From positions 1 through 12,956 of the forward strand of contig CABSLJ010000066.1 of the NCBI GenBank assembly GCA_902478455.1: 12,956 bases of DNA, given 5' to 3'. Of the stretch, positions 1-5,152 are shown one piece after another. This DNA is from an uncultured Oscillospiraceae bacterium (lineage in GTDB: Bacteria; Bacillota; Clostridia; Oscillospirales; Acutalibacteraceae). Below the pieces are notes generated by a model that was given only the letters and a program-made list of their open reading frames with translations, ran no database searches and was not told where the DNA came from. How positions within the stretch are numbered: the stretch's first letter is position 1; every line of letters starts with the position of its first letter. The position numbers and the translations under genes are program-made.

Positions 1-113
1 GTGGACGTCTTCGCCCGCCGGCCTTTGGAACGCTGAACGGAAATTTTGTGAATGCGCTTTCATGGCGCCGGCCGCTGCAAACCGCCGGCGCTGCGGAAAG
101 CCGGAATGAGTAA

Positions 114-158
114 AGGACGCCCCCGGCAGGCTATCCAAATTTGCGCCGGGAGCGTCCT
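114..158 (-). terminator. Possible terminator downstream of the solute-binding protein gene
   Basis: Bases 114-120 (AGGACGC) pair perfectly with 152-158 (GCGTCCT), and 122-127 pair with 145-150 after a single mismatch, leaving a 17-base loop. Read on the minus strand, the hairpin starts 33 bases beyond the lipoprotein stop codon and is followed by a short T-containing tail (TTTACTC). The tail is weak for an intrinsic terminator, so this could instead be a processing or mRNA-stabilising hairpin between the lipoprotein gene and genes beyond the window edge. Confidence 0.45.
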
Positions 159-164
159 CGCCAG

Positions 165-181
165 GCCTCTGTTACAGAGGC
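165..181 (-). other. Short perfect hairpin just after the lipoprotein stop codon
   Basis: GCCTCTG (165-171) and CAGAGGC (175-181) form a perfect 7-base-pair stem with a three-base TTA loop, 10 bases past the lipoprotein stop codon on the minus strand. There is no T-run after it. Together with the 114-158 hairpin it forms a tandem structured 3' region, perhaps an mRNA 3'-end or intra-operon stability element. Confidence 0.4.
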
Positions 182-191
182 TATCCTTTTG

Positions 192-1538
192 TTATTCCTC
201 CTGCTCGGCAATCAGGGCCTTGAGCTGGTCGGTTAGGCTCTGCTGGTAACCGTCGATGTCTGTTGTTCCGGCGATGAACTCCTGGATGGTAGCGCTCAAA
301 ATGGGCGTCACGCCGCCGGAGTAGCTGGTCTTCACATAGAAGCGGCCGTGGTTGACGGCGTCCGCAAAGGCGGCGCGGATGGGGTCTTCGCTGTAATAGG
401 TATCCTCCGCAGCGCTCTGCACAGCGGGGAAGAAGCCGACCGTCTTGGCATACTCCAGCTGATTCTCAGTGCGGAGCATAAAGTTGATCAGCTGGGCGGC
501 CTCCTCCGGATGCTCGGAGATGGCGGGGATGACAAACACGTCGGCGCCGGCGTAAGCGGTCTGATATTCCTCGTGCGGCATGATGCCCACGCCGAAGTTT
601 TCGGTGTCAAAATCTTCGCTGTTGCGGATCTGGGTGGCGTAGTCGCTTGTGCCGATCATCATGGCGACCTCGCCGTTCATGAACATGGTCAGGATGTCCG
701 CCAGAGAGATGGCTTCCGATCCGGGAGGCACCAGACCTTCGTTGAAGAGGACCATGAAGTCCTCAATGCCCTTTCTCCACTCCTCGGTATCGGTGCCGGG
801 CGCCGTATTGTCCTCATTGAGGATGTTGCCGCCGTAATTCCAGATGAAGGGCAGGTACTGAGAAGAGAGGGAGGCCGAGGTGCCAAAGCCGTAGACCTGC
901 TTGCCGCCGTAGGTTCCGGTCAACTTGCGGGCCGCCTCAATGAATTCCTCATGGGTCCAGGATTCCTCCGGATATTCCACGCCGGCTTCGTCAAAGATGG
1001 CCTTGTTGTAGAAAATGGTTCTCGCGTCGCCATAGAGGGGCATGGAGATGTATTTGCCGGAAAGATCGCCCTCTCCCTCGTAAACGCATTCGTTGGCGAA
1101 TACGCCCATCAGGTCGTTTTTGATGTCCTCTTCTATGTAGTCGTCCAGAGCAAGCAGCTGGCCGCTACCCGCGAGCACCCAGTCAAAGGGGCTGCCGACA
1201 ATCAGCAGGTCGGCCACGTCGCCGCCCGCAATGGAGGTCTGGAAGGTGACATGCGGATCGTTCGCCCAGGGATAGGCCTGATACTCAACCTTGATGCCGG
1301 TCTCCTCGGTGAACTTGGTCAAAAGCTCGTTCATGATGTCGGCGGCGCCGGCCGTGTCGCCTCCGGCCTGCCAGAAACGAATGGTGACGTCGGATGCAGG
1401 GGGCGTGGATTCTTCCTTCGATTCCGTGGCTGAGGGGGTGTCCCCGCCGGCCGAGGATGTCGAGGGTTCGCTCTGCGTACAGGCGGCCAAAGACGCCAGC
1501 AGGCAGATTGCGAGCAGAACTGCCAAGAGTCTCTTCAT
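192..1538 (-). CDS. Extracellular solute-binding lipoprotein of a sugar-type (CUT1) ABC importer
   Basis: This is probably the substrate-capturing lipoprotein of a carbohydrate ABC importer, anchored on the outer face of the membrane. The 448-residue protein starts with a lipoprotein signal (MKRLLAVLLAICLLASLAAC). The lipobox is LAAC with Cys20, followed by a Ser/Thr/Glu/Pro-rich linker to about residue 45. The mature part has the family 1 (UgpB/MalE-like) layout: FTEETGIKVEY near the start, GGDVADLLIV, a central SMPLYGDARTIFYNKAIFDEAGV, SWTHEEFIEAARKL, and late EEAAQLINFML. The start at 1538 is chosen over an in-frame ATG at 1565 because AAGGAGG (1547-1553) sits 8 bases upstream and the signal peptide begins there. 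Permease genes do not follow within the 191 bases to the window edge; they may lie beyond it or elsewhere. The gene is divergent from a GntR regulator that probably controls it. The sugar cannot be named. Confidence 0.93.
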   Translation of the reverse strand: MKRLLAVLLAICLLASLAACTQSEPSTSSAGGDTPSATESKEESTPPASDVTIRFWQAGGDTAGAADIMNELLTKFTEETGIKVEYQAYPWANDPHVTFQTSIAGGDVADLLIVGSPFDWVLAGSGQLLALDDYIEEDIKNDLMGVFANECVYEGEGDLSGKYISMPLYGDARTIFYNKAIFDEAGVEYPEESWTHEEFIEAARKLTGTYGGKQVYGFGTSASLSSQYLPFIWNYGGNILNEDNTAPGTDTEEWRKGIEDFMVLFNEGLVPPGSEAISLADILTMFMNGEVAMMIGTSDYATQIRNSEDFDTENFGVGIMPHEEYQTAYAGADVFVIPAISEHPEEAAQLINFMLRTENQLEYAKTVGFFPAVQSAAEDTYYSEDPIRAAFADAVNHGRFYVKTSYSGGVTPILSATIQEFIAGTTDIDGYQQSLTDQLKALIAEQEE

Positions 1539-1574
1539 GATGTTTTCCTCCTTGATTTGAATCAAAATATTTCA

Positions 1575-1614
1575 TCGCTTCACCTTCGGCCGTCTGCGGC
1601 CGCAGATCAAGCGA
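1575..1614 (-). promoter_or_regulatory. GC-rich stem-loop in the 5' leader of the lipoprotein mRNA
   Basis: TCGCTT (1575-1580) can pair with AAGCGA (1609-1614) around an interior holding a 14-base perfect palindrome at 1593-1606. An alternative 6-base-pair stem uses 1587-1592 and 1597-1602. The structure ends about 20 bases upstream of the AAGGAGG site and does not cover it. It could stabilise the message or modulate expression, but no known riboswitch class is recognised. Confidence 0.35.
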
Positions 1615-1694
1615 AGAGCGACAAAGTACCACTTATCTCTTTAAGGCGGCGGTTTTTTACGTCCATCTTGTCATTACAACTTGAACACAGCTGT

Positions 1695-1723
1695 ATTATA
1701 TAATGCGACAAATGATTTGTCAA
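1695..1723 (-). promoter_or_regulatory. Consensus sigma-A-type promoter of the solute-binding protein gene
   Basis: On the minus strand TTGACA (1718-1723) is separated by exactly 17 bases from TATAAT (1695-1700). All six bases of both hexamers match the consensus. Transcription should start near 1688, giving a leader of about 150 bases before the ATG at 1538. A perfect palindrome overlaps the -35 box and the spacer, as expected of a strong promoter held off by a repressor. Confidence 0.85.
1707..1721. promoter_or_regulatory. Perfect 15-base palindrome, likely GntR operator
   Basis: GACAAAT-G-ATTTGTC is an exact 7-1-7 inverted repeat lying over the -35 box and spacer of the lipoprotein promoter. 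A repressor bound here would block RNA polymerase. The adjacent divergent GntR/UTRA gene encodes the obvious candidate binder; such dimeric regulators usually bind short palindromes in the shared intergenic region. The assignment to this regulator is inference. Confidence 0.7.
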
Positions 1724-1851
1724 TAGGACGAGTGCATTATATTTTATATTTTATTCATTTTGCATCCCTTTATTTTATTAATTTCCCCACTCAAAAACAA
1801 AGAAGATATTCTTAAATTCAATTATACCGCGGCTGATTTGTCATTATTTTA

Positions 1852-1868
1852 AAATACCACTTGTATTT
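1852..1868. promoter_or_regulatory. Second inverted repeat in the divergent control region
   Basis: AAATAC (1852-1857) and GTATTT (1863-1868) are perfect inverted arms around CACTT. The 8-mer TACCACTT in this site also occurs at 1627-1634 inside the lipoprotein leader, where it forms part of the small palindrome AAGT-ACC-ACTT (1624-1634). These could be secondary regulator sites. AT-rich DNA produces such repeats by chance, so support is modest. Confidence 0.3.
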
Positions 1869-2013
1869 AAATCAAGCTCTTTTTCCTTTTCTCTTCGTTA
1901 TTTACGGAAAATAAAAGCCTTTATTTTTTGAGATTTCACATAAACACATCGATAAAAAAACAACTTGTTTCTAATACACGATACCAAATCTTTATTTTTA
2001 GTACAAATAAGCA

Positions 2014-2042
2014 TTGGCAAAAGTCCATTTGTCTGTTAGAAT
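2014..2042 (+). promoter_or_regulatory. Promoter of the GntR regulator gene
   Basis: TTGGCA (2014-2019) and TAGAAT (2037-2042) are separated by exactly 17 bases, with 5 of 6 consensus matches in each hexamer. The predicted start near 2049 leaves a leader of about 24 bases before the GTG at 2073. The spacer contains ATTTGTC (2027-2033), the same half-site as in the palindrome at 1707-1721, which suggests autoregulation. Confidence 0.7.
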
Positions 2043-2072
2043 AGGAGTAAAATCAGAAAGAAGGGATCAGTT

Positions 2073-2789
2073 GTGCCGAAAAAGGCCGGTCATCTCTATC
2101 TGCGGCTGGCAGACAGCCTCATAGATCAAATCAAAGACGGCACCTACGCCGAGGGAAGCCTGCTTCCCTCCGAGCGGGAACTGTGCGAAACCTACGAAGT
2201 AAGCCGCACCACCGTGCGGCAGGCTCTGCAGGAGCTGTCTCAGGAAGGGTATGTCAACAGCATCCAGGGCAAGGGTACCTTCGTCGCCCGGCCTCAGATT
2301 CGCCAGGAGCTCAGCTCCATCTACAGCTTTGACGAAGACATGCGCCGGCTGGGCAAAACGCCCGAGACGCGCATCATGGATTTTGTGGAAATGACGGCCG
2401 CCGGCACGCTGGCCGCCACCTTTTCCCTGCCGGAGGGCAGCTCCGTCTACCGCATCATGCGTCTGCGCCTGGCAGACGGCGAACCCATGCTGCTGGAGAC
2501 CAACTTTCTGCCCTGCACCCGTTTCCCCGGCATCAGCCGCGAGGCGCTGGAGAACCAGTCCCTCTACCGGGTGCTGACGACCCAGTACAGCCTGAACATC
2601 TCCGTGGCGGAAGAAACCTTTGAGCCGGTGCTGCTGCGGCCGATAGAATCGCAGATTTTCGGCGCGGTGCAGAATGCGCTCGGCATGCTCATCGAGCGCA
2701 TCGCCTTCGAGGGGGAGAATGTCGTGGAGTTTTCCAAGAGCGTTTCCCCCTCCTACAAATTCAAGCATCACATCGTTCTGAACCGGTAG
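2073..2789 (+). CDS. GntR family regulator, HutC subfamily (winged helix plus UTRA domain)
   Basis: This is a one-component transcription factor, most likely a ligand-released repressor of the neighbouring sugar transporter. The 238-residue length is usual for the HutC subfamily. Residues 5-73 form the GntR winged helix, with the hallmark segments YAEGSLLPSERELCETYEVS and RTTVRQALQELSQEGY and the wing IQGKGTFVA. Residues from about 80 to 232 match a UTRA effector-binding domain (SFDEDMRRLGKTPETRIMDF, then the strand pattern around VYRIMRLRLADGEPMLLETN and a C-terminal IERIAFEGENVVEFSKS). UTRA domains commonly bind sugar phosphates or related small ligands; the ligand here is unknown. The GTG start follows AAGGGA (2061-2066) at suitable spacing and keeps the usual short N-terminus. 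The gene is divergent from the solute-binding protein, and a half-site in its own promoter suggests autoregulation. Confidence 0.93.
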   Translation: MPKKAGHLYLRLADSLIDQIKDGTYAEGSLLPSERELCETYEVSRTTVRQALQELSQEGYVNSIQGKGTFVARPQIRQELSSIYSFDEDMRRLGKTPETRIMDFVEMTAAGTLAATFSLPEGSSVYRIMRLRLADGEPMLLETNFLPCTRFPGISREALENQSLYRVLTTQYSLNISVAEETFEPVLLRPIESQIFGAVQNALGMLIERIAFEGENVVEFSKSVSPSYKFKHHIVLNR

Positions 2790-2838
2790 CGCGCCGTGGT
2801 CCGGCCTCGGCCGACTTCAAAACGAGTGCAAAACAAAA

Positions 2839-2862
2839 GGGCCCGGTTTGCAAACCGGGCCC
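2839..2862 (-). terminator. Strong hairpin terminator of the YitT operon
   Basis: Bases 2839-2850 and 2851-2862 are exact reverse complements (a 24-base perfect palindrome with GGGCCCGG-type arms). On the minus strand the hairpin is followed directly by TTTTGTTTTGC, a classic intrinsic-terminator tail. It begins 22 bases after the YitT stop codon. The gene converging from the left (GntR) may also use the hairpin, but its plus-strand tail (GGCTTATT) is poor. Confidence 0.9.
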
Positions 2863-2884
2863 GGCTTATTGCCGCGTAAATCAT

Positions 2885-3739
2885 TCAGCGCAGCCGAAAG
2901 CCGCGGCCGATGATGTCGCTGGTATTGGTGATCAGTACAAAGGCTGTCGGGTCGCACTCCTGCACAAAGCGTTTCAGCTGCACGGCCTGCTGACGATTGA
3001 GCGCCGTGTAGACGATGTACCGTTTCTGTTTCAGAAAAGCTCCCTGCGCCTCGCACACCGTTGCGCCGCGGTGCAGCTTCTGGACAATAAAATCGCAGAT
3101 GGGCTGCGGATCGCCGCAGATCACATTGAAGTATTTGCTCTGATTGATGCTCTCGATGACGCCGTCCACGATGAGGGATTTCATAATCAGCCCCATCACC
3201 GAAAAAAGGCCGATTCTGACGCCGAACACAAAGAAAGAGGAAAGCACAATCAGGCAGTCGGTCACCATCAGATAGGTTCCGATGTTGGTGCCTCCCCTGT
3301 ATTTTTTGAGGATCATGGCGATGATGTCGGTCCCGCCGGAGGAGGCGTCGATGTTAAAAAGGATCGCCGTGCCGAAGGCGGGCAGGCCCACCGCAAACAT
3401 CAGCTCGAGCAGCGGCTCATCGGTCAGAGGCTGATTCAGCGGGCAGACCCGCTCCAGCACGCTCAACAGCACCGAAAGGAGAGCGCTACCGTAGGCCGTC
3501 CTTAAGCCAAAGCCCTTTCCCAGCGCCAGGATTCCGAGGACGATCAGCACGGCGTTGAGCGCCAGGTTTGCAAGACTGGGCGTGATCTGTGGAAAAACGC
3601 CCCCGATGACGACCGACAGACCGGCGACACCGCCGAATGAAAAATGGTTGGGGAATTTAAAGAAGTACTCCCCCACCGCCATAATCAGAATGCCGACGTG
3701 GAGCAGCATAAGCTCCAGCGGCCGGTTTCGTTTCCGCAT
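2885..3739 (-). CDS. YitT family membrane protein (YitT membrane domain plus DUF2179)
   Basis: This is a multi-pass membrane protein of 284 residues whose molecular function is not established for the family. The N-terminal two thirds carries hydrophobic segments at about residues 9-27, 36-50, 55-74, 82-97, 110-130, 155-173 and 178-194. It has the family signature SSGGTDIIA (133-141) and the early pattern FKFPNHFSFGGVAGLS. Residues from about 203 to the end (FNVICGDPQPICDFIVQKL, then a terminal TSDIIGRGFRLR) match the cytosolic DUF2179 domain, a small alpha/beta fold. The start at 3739 is preferred to the in-frame ATG at 3775 because AAGGAG (3748-3753) lies 8 bases upstream and the positively charged MRKRNR leader fits there. 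It is the second gene of a two-gene unit, 48 bases after the PQ-loop-like gene, and ends at a strong terminator. Many clostridial genomes carry several YitT paralogues. Confidence 0.9.
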   Translation of the reverse strand: MRKRNRPLELMLLHVGILIMAVGEYFFKFPNHFSFGGVAGLSVVIGGVFPQITPSLANLALNAVLIVLGILALGKGFGLRTAYGSALLSVLLSVLERVCPLNQPLTDEPLLELMFAVGLPAFGTAILFNIDASSGGTDIIAMILKKYRGGTNIGTYLMVTDCLIVLSSFFVFGVRIGLFSVMGLIMKSLIVDGVIESINQSKYFNVICGDPQPICDFIVQKLHRGATVCEAQGAFLKQKRYIVYTALNRQQAVQLKRFVQECDPTAFVLITNTSDIIGRGFRLR

Positions 3740-3787
3740 GATTCTCTCTCCTTCCGCACTGCCTGAACCGTACACCGTCCGGACCTC

Positions 3788-4096
3788 TCATCGTTTCTCC
3801 CGTCCGGGCCGCGCGTTTTCCTCCCGCGTCCGGTCCAGCCTTCGGTTGCGAAAATAAAGATACAGGTCGGTCGTCACCATCACCAGATTGATCCAGTAGA
3901 AAACAAACACATAGGTGATACTGCCGGACGCCAGCTTGGACGCGATGCCGCACGCATATCCAAAAAGGATCATGCACAGAAACAGCAGGCTTTTCCCCTG
4001 CGCAGTGCGCGCCCTGTAGGACTTTACAATCGACGCCGGCCACGAGATGCCAAAGCCGACCACCATGAACGCCTCCAACAATTCCGCCATTGTCAT
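3788..4096 (-). CDS. Small three-helix membrane protein, PQ-loop/SemiSWEET-like
   Basis: This 102-residue protein has three probable membrane helices (about 5-23, 36-54, 61-82) and a strongly basic C-terminal tail (RNRRLDRTREENARPGREKR). The segment GISWPASIVKSYRARTAQGKS at residues 16-36 resembles the PQ-loop motif of SemiSWEET and PQ-loop proteins (proline at the end of helix 1, then a basic K-S/T-x-x-x-K/R loop), although the glutamine after the proline is alanine here. A single three-helix unit is the length expected for a protein that works as a homodimer. Transport is the family-based guess; no substrate can be given. Two starts are possible: ATG at 4096 (GAGG 8 bases upstream) and ATG at 4090 (AAAGGGGG 6 bases upstream). 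It is the first gene of a unit with YitT and has its own promoter. Confidence 0.75.
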   Translation of the reverse strand: MTMAELLEAFMVVGFGISWPASIVKSYRARTAQGKSLLFLCMILFGYACGIASKLASGSITYVFVFYWINLVMVTTDLYLYFRNRRLDRTREENARPGREKR

Positions 4097-4121
4097 CCCC
4101 CTTTCCTCACAATTCCCTCAC

Positions 4122-4150
4122 AGTATAACACAGGGATTTTTCTTCGTAAA
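4122..4150 (-). promoter_or_regulatory. Promoter of the PQ-loop-like/YitT unit
   Basis: On the minus strand TTTACG (4145-4150) is followed after 17 bases by TATACT (4122-4127), preceded by TGT, making an extended -10 element (TGTTATACT). The predicted transcription start near 4115 leaves a leader of about 20 bases before the ATG at 4096. The promoter lies back to back with the LysR gene, so LysR could also influence it. Confidence 0.7.
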
Positions 4151-4159
4151 ATACCTGAT

Positions 4160-4190
4160 TTGGCATAGGGACTATTCCTCCGTGCATATA
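4160..4190 (+). promoter_or_regulatory. Weak candidate promoter of the LysR-amidase unit
   Basis: TTGGCA (4160-4165) is a good -35 box. The only nearby -10-like sequence is CATATA/TATAAC (4185-4192), at an over-long spacing of 19-21 bases. A poor promoter of this kind can need an activator, which would fit LysR-type control, but no clear T-N11-A palindrome was recognised in the 126-base intergenic space. Confidence 0.3.
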
Positions 4191-4222
4191 ACAACCCTTC
4201 TCCCTGAAAAGAGGTCCTCTCC

Positions 4223-5152
4223 ATGGAACTGCAGCAGCTTCGTTATTTCCGCACCGCCGCGCAGATGGAAAACATCTCCCGCGCCGCCCGTTACCACCGC
4301 ATTCCGCAGCCCTCGATGTCCAAAATCATATCAGCCCTCGAGCGAGAGCTCGGCATGCCGCTGTTTGAACGGGAGGGCAACCGTCTGCACCTCAATCAGC
4401 AGGGACGGCTTTTTCTGCGCGAGGTGGATAAGGCCCTGCTCACCATAGACGGCGCCCTCAGCGACCTGAGCGACATCTCGCACGGGCTGTGCGGGGAAGT
4501 ACGGCTTCTGGTGCTGGAAAACCGCCGGCTCATCTCCGAATGCACCGCCGCCTTTCTGCGGCGCTATCCCCACGTGACCGTCTCCCTCTGCCACGACCTC
4601 TACTCAAACCAGCCCTTCCCCTATGATTTGTACATCTCCTCCGCTCCCGGCGGCATCGCCTGCCAAAGCCGCGTCCTCCTGACCGAAGACATTCTGCTCG
4701 CGGTTCCACGGGAACACCGGCTGGCCCTGCGGCAGAACGTGTCCCTCCAAGACCTTTCCGGCGAATCCTTTGTGCTGCTGCCCCAAAACAACAGCGCCCA
4801 CCGCATCGCTGTGGAGCACTGCCGCCGCAGCGGGTTTGAGCCAATCACGGTCATCCGGTGCGACGATCCCTGCCAGGTGCGCTATTACGTATCCCAGGGA
4901 TTGGGCGTAACCTTTTCCCCCGCCATATCCTGGAAGAATCTCTGGGATACCAACCGCGTCGCCCTGCTCCCCATAAACGCCGCCGGCCTGTCCCGCACCA
5001 GTCTGATCTGCTGGCGTTCCGGCGAGCATCTGTCCCCGGCCGCCTCCGTCTTCCGCGACTTCGCGGCCGCCTATTTCGCCGCCCTTCCCGCAGAAGCTCC
5101 TCCCGTTTCCAGCGGGAGAGATCTGCCGTCCTTCGAAAGGAGAGCGCAATGA
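4223..5152 (+). CDS. LysR family transcriptional regulator
   Basis: This 309-residue DNA-binding regulator has the normal LysR length and layout. Residues 1-60 form the winged helix-turn-helix (MELQQLRYFRTAAQMENISR, recognition-helix region IPQPSMSKIISALERELG, wing MPLFEREGNRLHLNQQG), followed by a linker helix to about residue 88. The effector-binding domain spans about 92-290 (EVRLLVLENRR, LLTEDILLAVPREHRLA, and the typical late YYVSQGLGVTFSPAISW). The last 20 or so residues are Pro/Ser/Arg-rich and probably unstructured. The ATG at 4223 has GAGG (4211-4214) 8 bases upstream. Its stop overlaps the amidase start (ATGA at 5149-5152), so regulator and enzyme are translationally coupled on one strand. 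That differs from the usual divergent LysR-target layout and suggests control of its own operon and perhaps of the divergent membrane-protein unit. The inducer is unknown. Confidence 0.92.
   Translation: MELQQLRYFRTAAQMENISRAARYHRIPQPSMSKIISALERELGMPLFEREGNRLHLNQQGRLFLREVDKALLTIDGALSDLSDISHGLCGEVRLLVLENRRLISECTAAFLRRYPHVTVSLCHDLYSNQPFPYDLYISSAPGGIACQSRVLLTEDILLAVPREHRLALRQNVSLQDLSGESFVLLPQNNSAHRIAVEHCRRSGFEPITVIRCDDPCQVRYYVSQGLGVTFSPAISWKNLWDTNRVALLPINAAGLSRTSLICWRSGEHLSPAASVFRDFAAAYFAALPAEAPPVSSGRDLPSFERRAQ

Larger units (their letters stand above)
1539..2072. promoter_or_regulatory. AT-rich divergent control region between the lipoprotein and GntR genes
   Basis: About 530 bases without a credible gene separate the two divergent starts. 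The part from about 1640 to 2060 is strikingly AT-rich compared with the GC-rich genes on both sides. It holds one promoter facing each way, a perfect 15-base palindrome over the lipoprotein promoter, and extra copies of its half-site (TGATTTGTCA again at 1834-1843, ATTTGTC at 2027-2033). It also has a second inverted repeat at 1852-1868 and a roughly 150-base structured leader for the lipoprotein mRNA. No additional ORF with a ribosome binding site was found. Confidence 0.75.

Noticed and set aside
1..36. Plus-strand frame 1 from the window edge to TGA at 34-36 (11 codons, VDVFARRPLER), possibly the tail of a gene.
   Set aside because: Eleven codons with no recognisable family motif cannot support a gene call; it may be a real 3' end but needs sequence to the left.
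1..63. Minus-strand ATG at 63 opening a frame to the window edge (MKAHSQNFPFSVPKAGG), a possible start of the next transporter gene.
   Set aside because: No ribosome binding site precedes it, and the residues do not resemble a permease N-terminus.
348..1433. Long plus-strand open frame of 361 codons opposite the lipoprotein gene.
   Set aside because: Antisense shadow of a clearly identified gene in GC-rich DNA; the product has no recognisable motif.
1565..1620. Catabolite-repression (cre) site near TGAAGCGATGAAA on the minus strand in the lipoprotein leader.
   Set aside because: The spacing is one base short of the cre consensus and the second half does not match.
4858..5148. In-frame N-terminal extension of the amidase giving a 551-residue protein.
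   Set aside because: It overlaps the LysR coding sequence, is Arg/Pro-rich shadow-like sequence, and a strong ribosome binding site supports the ATG at 5149.
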